Part shown: positions 25,947 to 33,219 of the stretch, piece after piece | Numbering within the stretch: position 1 is the stretch's first letter | How the letters are laid out: each line of letters opens with the position of its first letter | Assembly: GCA_029552065.1 (NCBI GenBank) | Contig: JAKPEG010000079.1 | Coordinates: forward strand, 1-62,243 | Source of the DNA: Actinomycetes bacterium | GTDB lineage: Bacteria; Actinomycetota; Actinomycetes; Actinomycetales; Dermatophilaceae | DNA length: 62,243 nt | Reading direction: 5' to 3' | Notes under the pieces: generated by a model | The model's database searches: none | Told to the model about the DNA's origin: nothing | The model's input: the letters and a program-made list of their open reading frames with translations, nothing else | Translations under genes and position numbers: made by a program

Positions 25947-27202
25947 CCCGGCTCGCGCGCGCGACCTGCACGGTCCTGCTCGCGGGCGGGGCGGTGCTCG
26001 CCCCGTCGGCGACCCCGGTGGTGGCTGCTGCCACCTCGTGCACCGACCGCACCTCGACCGTTCTGCTGCCCGACCTCGCCTATCCGCTCGCGCTCTACTC
26101 CGCCCGCGCGGCGCTCTGGTCGGCCGGTCACGACGGCGCCGGGGTCACCGTCGCCGTCGTCGACTCGGGAGTGGAGGTCGCCAACCCGCATTTCGCGACC
26201 GCTCCCGGAGCGGCACCGGCGGTCCTGCCGGGTCGCAGCTTCGTTCCGGCAGGTCCGGTGACCGCCGAGTTGATCAATCCCCTGGGGCAGGGCGATCCCG
26301 CCGGCCATGGCACGCCGGTGGCGGGCCTGGTCGCCGCCCGAGAGGTCGCCGGGTCGGGGGTCGTGGGGCTGGCGCCGAAGGCGAGCATCCTGCCGGTCCA
26401 GGTCTACCTCGCCGCCCCCTCCCAGGACGCGCGCCTGGCCCCCGCCTTCCCCAACGCGGCCCAGCTCGCCGCCGGCATCCGGTATGCCGCCGAGTCGGGT
26501 GCGCGGATCATCGTCGTCGCGCTCAGCCAGGATGCCCCCGACCCCGCGCTCGCCGATGCGGTCCGTGCGGCCCACGACGCCGGAGCCCTCGTCGTCGCGA
26601 GCGCCGGCGACCGCCTCGTGGCCACCGACAAGTCCGACGGCCCGCGCTATCCCGCGGCCTACCCGGGGGTGTTGTCGGTGACCGCGGTGACCGCGGGAGG
26701 CCAGGCGAGCGACGCGAGTATCCACGGCGCGCACGTGGGCGTGGCCGCACCCGGGGAGCGGATCCCCGCGGCATACGGCCGTTGGGGCGACTGCGTCTTG
26801 GGGGACGCGCCGGCGACGAGCTATGCCACGCCGCTCGTCGCGGCGGCCGCCGCCCTGCTCGCCCAGGCCTATCCCCAGGAGGGCCCCGACCTCTGGCGCT
26901 ATCGGATCGAGGCGTCGGCGCTGCGGGCTCGATCCGATCGTCGCGACGACGTGCTCGGCTGGGGGCTGCTCTCGCCCTACGACGCACTCACGCTCACCCT
27001 CGACCCGTCCCGGCCGGGCCCGCCCATGCCCGGACATGCCGCGGTCGTCTCTGCGGTCGAGCCCGTGGTCGGGGCGCGGATCGACGAGCGGGACGATCCG
27101 CTCGCCACGCCGCGGGCGCTCGGGATGGCGTTCCTGCTCGCCGCGCTCGGCGGTGGGCTCGCGCTGCGCCTCGTGCGCCTGCTACGCCGGGAGCACGAGT
27201 GA
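25943..27202 (+). CDS. mycP: Mycosin MycP, T7SS subtilisin-like protease
   Basis: A 419-residue secreted and membrane-anchored serine protease. It has a signal peptide (ATCTVLLAGGAVLAPSATPVVAAA), then the catalytic triad Asp74 (AVVDSGV), His122 (GHGTPVAG) and Ser293 (ATSYATPLVAAAAA). A C-terminal transmembrane helix (GMAFLLAALGGGLALRLV) and a short basic tail follow. MycP stabilises the T7SS membrane complex and trims substrates. Odd point: the oxyanion-hole segment reads ASAGD (Asp about 223), where subtilisins have AAAGN. The GTG start overlaps the eccB stop, and the stop overlaps the next GTG. Confidence 0.92.
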   Translation: MTRLARATCTVLLAGGAVLAPSATPVVAAATSCTDRTSTVLLPDLAYPLALYSARAALWSAGHDGAGVTVAVVDSGVEVANPHFATAPGAAPAVLPGRSFVPAGPVTAELINPLGQGDPAGHGTPVAGLVAAREVAGSGVVGLAPKASILPVQVYLAAPSQDARLAPAFPNAAQLAAGIRYAAESGARIIVVALSQDAPDPALADAVRAAHDAGALVVASAGDRLVATDKSDGPRYPAAYPGVLSVTAVTAGGQASDASIHGAHVGVAAPGERIPAAYGRWGDCVLGDAPATSYATPLVAAAAALLAQAYPQEGPDLWRYRIEASALRARSDRRDDVLGWGLLSPYDALTLTLDPSRPGPPMPGHAAVVSAVEPVVGARIDERDDPLATPRALGMAFLLAALGGGLALRLVRLLRREHE

Positions 27203-27810
27203 GCGAGCCCGGGGGCGGTCGTCCGCGCCGTCCGATCTTCTTCGACGCCGCGGCCCTCGAGGCGCACGGCGGCGCGGTGGACCCGGTGGCGCAGATCGAG
27301 GCCGCCCACGAGAGCGCCGCCGTGCTCGTGCGGTCCGGTCGCGCGGCCGACGACCCCGCGCTCACCGCGCGTCTCGTGGCACTCGTCGACGAGGTGGGGC
27401 TCGCCACGGTCGCCGACCTGTGGGCGGCTCGTCCCGCCCGCAGCCTTCCTGGTGCCTTGTGGCGCCTCTACGCCGTCCGCGAATGGGTCCGGCGCCACCC
27501 CCTGGAGGCCAGCCGCGAGTATGCCGCGGGCATGCGCTTCGCCGACGTCGACCGGGTCGTCGCCGGTGCCGCCGAGCCGCCGGGGCCGCAGGAGTTGGCC
27601 GACCTGCTCGACGCGGTATTGCGCGGGGTCTTCGTCGGCGACTTCGCCGTCGCGCTCCACCGGGCGGCAGCGTTCTGCCGGGTCGTGTCCGCCGGTCGGG
27701 CCGACCTCACCGAGGGTTCCCGGTCGGCCTTCTCCGCTGCCGACCTCGCAGGCACCGCCGACGATCTCGACGCCGCCGCCGCGCTCTGGCGGGAGGGCGG
27801 GCTCGTCTGA
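27199..27810 (+). CDS. Conserved-looking helical protein coupled to mycP
   Basis: A 203-residue protein starting with GTG at 27199, overlapping the mycP stop. It is predicted mostly helical, acidic and rich in Ala (FFDAAALEAHGGAVDPVAQIEAAHESAAVLV, LWRLYAVREWVRRHPLEASREYAAGMRFADVDRVVAG). No signal peptide or membrane helix is visible. I do not recognise the family. Translational coupling suggests a function tied to the T7SS, or simply the last gene of that operon. Confidence 0.7.
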   Translation: MSEPGGGRPRRPIFFDAAALEAHGGAVDPVAQIEAAHESAAVLVRSGRAADDPALTARLVALVDEVGLATVADLWAARPARSLPGALWRLYAVREWVRRHPLEASREYAAGMRFADVDRVVAGAAEPPGPQELADLLDAVLRGVFVGDFAVALHRAAAFCRVVSAGRADLTEGSRSAFSAADLAGTADDLDAAAALWREGGLV

Positions 27811-27870
27811 CGGTGACGCGGTCCCGGCCGTCGAGGGCCTGTTGAGGCCGAGGTCGGGTATCGTGGGCGC

Positions 27871-27956
27871 CTGCGTCGGGCCGCGGTAGCCCCGGGTTCC
27901 AATGTCAGCCGCTACGAGCGGCCTTGCGCCGTGAGGCGCTCCCGGCCCGACGCAAC
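27871..27956 (+). ncRNA. Candidate structured RNA between the T7SS and pst loci
   Basis: TGCGTCGGGCCG (27872-27883) pairs perfectly with CGGCCCGACGCA (27943-27954), closing about 59 nt. Inside are GCCGCT-ACG-AGCGGC (27908-27922) and GCGCC-GTGA-GGCGC (27927-27940) with a GNRA-type loop, and a possible GTAGC/GCTAC pairing. A -10-like TATCGT lies at about 27859, which would start transcription close to the outer stem. The strand is uncertain because the fold is symmetric. I cannot match it to a known RNA family; it could also be a complex terminator of the T7SS operon. Confidence 0.4.
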
Positions 27957-28039
27957 CCACTGGCCGCGTCGCTGGACCGCCTGGCGACTCGGAGGTCGGC
28001 AAGACCCACGGACACGGGATGGAGCCCTACGGTGGGCGC

Positions 28040-28186
28040 ATGAGCGGTGACGGGGTGGACGTCGGCATACAGGATGAGGTCCTCATGGAGGAGATCGAGC
28101 TCGTCGCCGACCTCGTCGTCGCAGCGTCGGGCGACCCGCACCGCCATCTTTCCCTCGAGGAGATCGACCGGGCCCTGGGGCTCTGA
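28040..28186 (+). CDS. Small hypothetical protein (48 aa)
   Basis: ATG at 28040, stop at 28184-28186. The sequence begins MSGDGVDVGIQDEVLMEEIE and continues LVADLVVAASGDPHRHLSLE to EIDRALGL. Two amphipathic helices with a LSLEEIDRALGL ending look like a real small actinobacterial protein; codon third positions are strongly GC. The rare ATA codon falls in a CGGCATAC site. No clear ribosome site is seen. It is convergent with pstB. Function unknown. Confidence 0.5.
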   Translation: MSGDGVDVGIQDEVLMEEIELVADLVVAASGDPHRHLSLEEIDRALGL

Positions 28187-28208
28187 GGTTCCACCAGGCA
28201 GGGATCGC

Positions 28209-28985
28209 TCAGCCGAATCGCCCGCTGATGTAGTCCTCGGTCGCCTTCTCCGTGGGCGCGTTGAAGATGGTCTTCGTCGGACCCACCTCGACTAGCCGGC
28301 CCGGCTGGCCGGTCGCCTTGAGGTTGAAGAAGGCGGTGCGGTCGGACACCCGAGCAGCCTGCTGCATGTTGTGGGTGACGATGACGATGGTGTATGCCGC
28401 CTTGAGGGTCTCGATGAGGTCCTCGATGGCGAGCGTCGAGATGGGATCCAGCGCCGAGCACGGTTCGTCCATGAGCAGGACCCTCGGCTCGACGGCGATG
28501 GCACGGGCGATGCACAGACGCTGCTGCTGACCTCCGGACAGCCCGGCCCCCGGCTTGTCGAGGCGGTCCTTGACCTCCTCCCAGAGGTTCGCGCCGCGCA
28601 GCGAACGCTCGGCGACCTCGTCGAGGGTGGCCTTGTGCTTGACTCCGTTGAGTCGCAGACCGGCGACGACGTTGTCGAAGATCGTCATCGTGGGGAAGGG
28701 GTTCGGGCGCTGGAAGACCATGCCGATCGTGCGCCGGACCGCGACGGGATCGACGTCCGCGGCATACAGGTCCTGGCCGTCGAGGGTGACGCGGCCCTCG
28801 ACCCGACCCCCCGGGATCACCTCGTGCATCCGGTTGAGGGTGCGCAGCACCGTCGACTTGCCGCAGCCGGACGGGCCGATAAGGGCGGTCACCGTGCGTG
28901 GCTCGATCCCGAGGGTGACGCCTTCGACCGCCTTGAACGAACCGTAGTAGATGTCGACGTCTGTCACGTCGAGTCGTTTGGCCAT
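28209..28985 (-). CDS. pstB: Phosphate ABC transporter ATP-binding protein PstB
   Basis: A 258-residue ABC ATPase driving phosphate import. Walker A is GPSGCGKST (about 38-46), the Q-loop is in VFQRPNPFP, the signature is LSGGQQQR, and Walker B is [13 protein letters not shown], followed by the switch His in [21 protein letters not shown] and ALDPIST are typical of PstB. It is the last gene of a pstSCAB operon on the minus strand. Confidence 0.97.
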   Translation of the reverse strand: MAKRLDVTDVDIYYGSFKAVEGVTLGIEPRTVTALIGPSGCGKSTVLRTLNRMHEVIPGGRVEGRVTLDGQDLYAADVDPVAVRRTIGMVFQRPNPFPTMTIFDNVVAGLRLNGVKHKATLDEVAERSLRGANLWEEVKDRLDKPGAGLSGGQQQRLCIARAIAVEPRVLLMDEPCSALDPISTLAIEDLIETLKAAYTIVIVTHNMQQAARVSDRTAFFNLKATGQPGRLVEVGPTKTIFNAPTEKATEDYISGRFG

Positions 28986-29029
28986 CGGGTGGTTCGCTTT
29001 CGTCGCAGGGTCTCGGGCGTCGGGCTGGA

Positions 29030-29989
29030 TCAGGCGCGCACGGCGCTGCGCCGGGCGACGAGTCGGCCCAGGAGGTTGAGGAGCAGGACGAGCAGGATGA
29101 GGGTCAACGCGCTCGCCCACATCCGCTCGACCGCGGTGGCGATGCCGGTCTCGGTCCGGTCCTGGTTGATCATCGTCGGGAGCGTGGGCATGTAGCCACT
29201 GAAGAGGTTCGTCGCGATGCTCTTGGTGTAGGGGCCGAGGATGAGCAGCGGAGCGGTCTCGCCCATCACCCGGGCCAACCCGAGCAGCACGCCCGTGACG
29301 ATGCCGGAGAAGGCAGTGGGGAGCACGACCCGGGTGATGGTGATCCACCGCGGCACACCGAGGGCGTAGGAGGCCTCACGCAATTCGTTGGGGACGAGCT
29401 TGAGCATCTCCTCGGTCGAGCGCACGACGACCGGGATCATGAGTAGCACGAGCGCGAGGCAGACCGCGAAACCCACCCGCTGGAAGCCGAAGGTCGTCAC
29501 CCACACCGCGTAGACGAACAGGGCGGCGACGATCGAGGGGACTCCGCTGAGGATGTCGACCATGAAGGAGATGGCGCGGGCGAGCATGCCTCGGCCGTAT
29601 TCGACGAGGTAGATCGCGGTGAAGATCCCGACCGGCACGGACAACGCGGCGGTGACCCCGGCCTGGATGAGCGTTCCCTGGATGGCGTGAAGCGCGCCGC
29701 CTCCGGCGTCGGCCGCGTTGATGTTGCGTTGCGAGGTCGTCCACCAGGTGGTCGAGAGCAGCAGTTCGAAGCCCTGGCTGGCCACCGTCCAAAGGATCCA
29801 GGCGAGCGGGATCATCGCGAAGCCGAACGATCCCCACATGACGATCCGAGCGAGCAAGTCCCGCAACCGGCGTCCACGGGATTCACCCTGCAGGCGCGGT
29901 CGGTCGTCGACACCCGCAGCCTCCCGCACGCGCAGGGCCGGGCGGCCTCGGAGGATCACCGGTTCGGCTTCGGCGCTGGACGCGGTCAT
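29030..29989 (-). CDS. pstA: Phosphate ABC transporter permease PstA
   Basis: A 319-residue inner-membrane permease with about six helices. The binding-protein-dependent transport motif is in [28 protein letters not shown]. The phosphate-permease stretch [20 protein letters not shown] is present. It pairs with PstC to form the channel. The ATG at 29989 overlaps the pstC stop by four bases, indicating translational coupling. Confidence 0.95.
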   Translation of the reverse strand: MTASSAEAEPVILRGRPALRVREAAGVDDRPRLQGESRGRRLRDLLARIVMWGSFGFAMIPLAWILWTVASQGFELLLSTTWWTTSQRNINAADAGGGALHAIQGTLIQAGVTAALSVPVGIFTAIYLVEYGRGMLARAISFMVDILSGVPSIVAALFVYAVWVTTFGFQRVGFAVCLALVLLMIPVVVRSTEEMLKLVPNELREASYALGVPRWITITRVVLPTAFSGIVTGVLLGLARVMGETAPLLILGPYTKSIATNLFSGYMPTLPTMINQDRTETGIATAVERMWASALTLILLVLLLNLLGRLVARRSAVRA

Positions 29990-30999
29990 TCGGTGAATGC
30001 CCTTCTCCGCTCGATGACGACCCGGGCAACGGCGTTGACGAGGAAGGTGAGCACGAACAGCACCAGCCCGGCCGCGATGAAGGCGCCGGTCTTCTGCGGC
30101 GAGTCGAATTCGGCGGCGTTGTTGGCGATCCGACTGGCGAAGGTCTCGCCGCCGTTGAGCAGCGACCAGGTCCAGGTCGTCCCGTTGGCGAGGGTGGAGA
30201 CGATGAAGGTGACAGCGATCGTCTCCCCGAGGGCACGTCCGAGCGCGAGCATCGCGGCGCTGATCACGCCGGGCTTGCCGAAGGGGAGCACTGCCGTGCG
30301 GATCATCTCCCAGTGCGTGGCGCCGAGCGCCAGGGCACCTTCCTTGTGAGCCGTGGGGGTCTGCGCGAAGACCTCCCGGGAGATGGCCGTGACGATCGGC
30401 AGGATCATGATCGCGAGCACGACTCCGATGAACAGGATGGTCCCGCCGCTGATCCCGGTGGGTCGGAAGAGCGGCACCCAGCCGAGATGCGAGGAGAGCC
30501 AGTCCTCGACGGGCCGCACGACGGGCCGGAACACGAGCAGCCCCCACAGTCCGTAGACGATCGAGGGGACGGCAGCGAGTAGGTCGACGAGGTTGGCGGC
30601 AGGTCGACGCAGCCAACGGGGTGCGTATTCGGTGATGAAGAGGGCCACGCACACGCCCACCGGCACGGCGACGAGCATGGCGATGAGCGAAGCGCTCACC
30701 GTCGTCCACAGCAGCTCGACGATGCCGAAACGTGGGTCGTCGCCGCCGACCGACCACTCCCGCGAGGTGAGGAAGTTGGCCTTGTCGTTGGCCAGCGCCG
30801 GGATCGCCTGGGAGACGAGAAAGGCCCCGACGAGGGTGACCAACGCAATGACGGTGAGCCCGGCGCCGGTCGAGGTGGCGAGGAAGGCGCGATCGGCGCG
30901 ACGACCGGTGGCCGCCGCGCCGGATCCCGCCCCGTCGAGCCCGGTGGGCTCGACGGGGCGGTCCGGTGCCGCCGGTGGGCTCGACGAGGCGGTGGACAT
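29986..30999 (-). CDS. pstC: Phosphate ABC transporter permease PstC
   Basis: A 337-residue permease. After about 35 Pro/Ala-rich cytoplasmic residues come six or so transmembrane helices, with VDLLAAVPSIVYGLWGLLVF and the EAA-like loop HKEGALALGATHWEMIRTAVLPFGKPGVISA. It forms the translocation path with PstA. The start at 30999 is only 8 bp after the pstS stop. Confidence 0.95.
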   Translation of the reverse strand: MSTASSSPPAAPDRPVEPTGLDGAGSGAAATGRRADRAFLATSTGAGLTVIALVTLVGAFLVSQAIPALANDKANFLTSREWSVGGDDPRFGIVELLWTTVSASLIAMLVAVPVGVCVALFITEYAPRWLRRPAANLVDLLAAVPSIVYGLWGLLVFRPVVRPVEDWLSSHLGWVPLFRPTGISGGTILFIGVVLAIMILPIVTAISREVFAQTPTAHKEGALALGATHWEMIRTAVLPFGKPGVISAAMLALGRALGETIAVTFIVSTLANGTTWTWSLLNGGETFASRIANNAAEFDSPQKTGAFIAAGLVLFVLTFLVNAVARVVIERRRAFTE

Positions 31000-31007
31000 G
31001 GGTGCGG

Positions 31008-32096
31008 TCAGCCGATCGCCTTGACGGCGGACTGGACCTTGCTGGCGACCGACGCCGGCAGTGGCGCGTAGCCGTCCTTCTCGAGCGTCTTCTGGACGGC
31101 GGAGCTGGCGAAGTAGCCGAGGAAGGCCTTCACTCGCGCGCCCTTGGCGGCGTCGGCGTACTTCGCGCACACGATCTCGTAGGTCACCAGGTTGATCGGG
31201 TAGGCGCCGGGGACCTTGGTCGCGTAGTCGAGGGTGAGTGACAGGTCGTTGCCCGAGCCCTTCTGTGTGGCCGACTCGACCATCTTGCCGACCGACTCGC
31301 TGGACAGGGTGACGGCGCCGCTCCCGTTGTCGATGGCCGCGATGCCGAGGGAGTTCTGGGTCGCGTAGGACCACTCGACATAGGTGACCCCGCCGTCCTG
31401 ACCCTTGACCGCCGAGGCGACGCCCGCGGACTTCTCCTTGCCCTCACCGACCGTGCCGCCCCACTTCTTGGCTGGCTCGATGGTGGCGGCAGAACCCGCC
31501 GCGGCCTTGAGGTACTTGGTGAAGTTCTCGGTCGTGCCGGACTCGTCGGAACGGAAGAAGACCTTGATGGGCGTTGCCGGCAGGCTGGCGCCGGAGTTGA
31601 GGGCCGCGATCGCGGGGTCGTTCCACGTCGTGATGGCGCCGGAGAAGACCTTCGTCGCGGTCGCGGCGTCAAGGACGAGCTTGTCGACCCCCTTGACGTT
31701 GTAGGCGATCGCGATCGGTCCGGTCACCATCGGCAGGTTCCACGCGGGCGACGCGCACGTCGCGGCGGCGGCGGTGGCCTCCCCGTCCTTGAGCGACGAG
31801 TCGGATCCGGCGAAGTCGACCTGACCGGCGATGAAGTTCTTGATGCCTGCGCCCGAGCCGGACGGGTTGTAGTTGATCGTCGCCGACGTGCACGCCGTCT
31901 GGTAGCCCTTGATGGCGGACTCGATGGCGTTCTTCTGTGCCGAGGAGCCCTCGGCCTTGACCGTCCCAGCGGGACAGTCGGCGGCGGAGGCTCCGCTCGA
32001 GCTCTGCGACGTCGTTCCGTCGCTGCCGCAGGCCGTGAGAGCGAGCGACGCGGTGAGTGCAACGGTGGCCAAGGCCCCGGTTCGGATCGTGGTCAC
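31008..32096 (-). CDS. pstS: Phosphate-binding lipoprotein PstS
   Basis: A 362-residue periplasmic-type phosphate receptor tethered by lipid: signal TGALATVALTASLALTAC with the lipobox Cys at about 23. Phosphate-binding motifs are AEGSSAQKNAIESAI, NYNPSGSGAGIKNFIAGQVDFAGSD and FRSDESGTTENFTKYL. The GTG start at 32096 follows GAGGAGAGG by about 12 nt. A PHO-box-like element with GTGAAC/GTGAAT at 11-nt spacing lies about 105-125 bp upstream, so phosphate limitation through RegX3 is the likely control. It leads the pstSCAB operon. Confidence 0.96.
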   Translation of the reverse strand: MTTIRTGALATVALTASLALTACGSDGTTSQSSSGASAADCPAGTVKAEGSSAQKNAIESAIKGYQTACTSATINYNPSGSGAGIKNFIAGQVDFAGSDSSLKDGEATAAAATCASPAWNLPMVTGPIAIAYNVKGVDKLVLDAATATKVFSGAITTWNDPAIAALNSGASLPATPIKVFFRSDESGTTENFTKYLKAAAGSAATIEPAKKWGGTVGEGKEKSAGVASAVKGQDGGVTYVEWSYATQNSLGIAAIDNGSGAVTLSSESVGKMVESATQKGSGNDLSLTLDYATKVPGAYPINLVTYEIVCAKYADAAKGARVKAFLGYFASSAVQKTLEKDGYAPLPASVASKVQSAVKAIG

Positions 32097-32198
32097 GGGT
32101 GAGTGCCTCTCCTCTAGGTCTGTGGGGGAGGAGGTGACAGCCGCATCGCTGCCCTCCACGCCGACAGTAGGAGGCTCGGGTGACGTGAGGTTCAGAAC

Positions 32199-32220
32199 CC
32201 GTGAACGACCAGTGAATCCT
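32199..32220 (-). promoter_or_regulatory. PHO-box-like direct repeat upstream of pstS
   Basis: On the minus strand, GATTCACTGGT is followed directly by CGTTCACGGGT: two GTTCAC-type units 11 nt apart, the pattern bound by PhoP/RegX3-type regulators. A -10-like TACTGT lies at 32169-32164, properly downstream. Confidence 0.65.
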
Positions 32221-32247
32221 CGCGGTCGGGTTGGTGTCTAGCCTGCG

Positions 32248-33210
32248 TCAATGCGCGGGGATCGGGGAAACTCTCTCTGCTGCAACGATTTTAGCCTTCT
32301 CGCCCGATCCGACGAGGTGAAGGACGAGCACCTCGCCCTTGTCCAATCCGCTCTTGAGGGCTCCGTCGAGGACCGCCTTGGTGCCTTCGGCGAGCTCCCG
32401 CCCGGGTGCCAGCCGCTTGGCGACGGTCTTGAGAATGGCCGGCAGCACCGGACCGTGGCTGCACAGGGCGGAGGCGGAATCGGTTTCGAACAGCCGCGTG
32501 ACACTCCGGCGCAGCGGTCGCTTGCCCAGACTGTCGAAGCCCTCCTCGGAGAAGCGATTGCGCGTCTTGATCGTCAACCCATGGCGCCGCGCGTGCGGCT
32601 CCAATGTCGCCACGCAGCGCTCGGCCGGCGAGGACTCCAGGACAGTGATCCCGTATGCCGCGAGGACGTTCCCCACGTGCCGCGCCTGCTCGACCCCGAC
32701 CGCGAGCAGCGGGCGCGCGAGGTCGCTCTTGTGCCACTGCCCCCGGGGCAGGGCGATCGCATGCCGGACGATCGCGAACGGTCGGGTGCCGAGGGTGCCG
32801 GCCGCATCGGCGCGCCGGACGGCCTTGAGCTGCACACGGTCGTGCGGGTAGTCGAGGCGCTCCTCGGCGGCGTCGACCGGCAACCACGACAATTCGTCGA
32901 TCTCGTGCTCGAGTCGACCCTCGCCGCCGACCACCTGGGCGGACCAGTAGCGCACGTGCTTGGTCGCCGCGACACCCTCGGCGTCGACGAGCGAGTAGCT
33001 CGTGTCCGGCAGCGGCATACCGATCCGCACGTGCAGGCCCGTCTCCTCGGCCGTCTCACGCGCCGCCGCGACGACCCAGGGCTCACCCGGCTCGAGCTTG
33101 CCCTTCGGCCAGGACCAGTCGTCGTAGCGCGGGCGGTGCACAAGGGCGACCTCGAGCCCGTCTGCGCCCCGCCGCCAGGGGATGGTGCCTGCGGCCTCGA
33201 TCGTGTCCAC
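32248..33210 (-). CDS. mutT1: MutT1-type protein: NUDIX hydrolase fused to histidine phosphatase
   Basis: A 320-residue two-domain protein as in mycobacterial MutT1. Residues 1-130 are a NUDIX domain (SWPKGKLEPGEPWVVAAARETAEETGL: the GX5EX7REUXEEXGU box). Residues about 145-310 are a histidine-phosphatase domain with the RHA nucleophile motif (FAIVRHAIA) and a second His in CSHGPV. It hydrolyses 8-oxo-dGTP and related diadenosine polyphosphates, limiting mutation. The GTG start lies 9 bp beyond the ppk1 stop, the same neighbour as in M. tuberculosis. Confidence 0.92.
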   Translation of the reverse strand: MDTIEAAGTIPWRRGADGLEVALVHRPRYDDWSWPKGKLEPGEPWVVAAARETAEETGLHVRIGMPLPDTSYSLVDAEGVAATKHVRYWSAQVVGGEGRLEHEIDELSWLPVDAAEERLDYPHDRVQLKAVRRADAAGTLGTRPFAIVRHAIALPRGQWHKSDLARPLLAVGVEQARHVGNVLAAYGITVLESSPAERCVATLEPHARRHGLTIKTRNRFSEEGFDSLGKRPLRRSVTRLFETDSASALCSHGPVLPAILKTVAKRLAPGRELAEGTKAVLDGALKSGLDKGEVLVLHLVGSGEKAKIVAAERVSPIPAH

Positions 33211-33219
33211 GGCGTAACG

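Noticed and set aside
27871-27956. SRP RNA, 6C RNA, tmRNA or a known riboswitch
   Set aside because: The Ffh-binding GGAAGG region of SRP RNA, the C6 loops of 6C RNA and the tRNA-like ends of tmRNA are absent; no riboswitch core was recognised.
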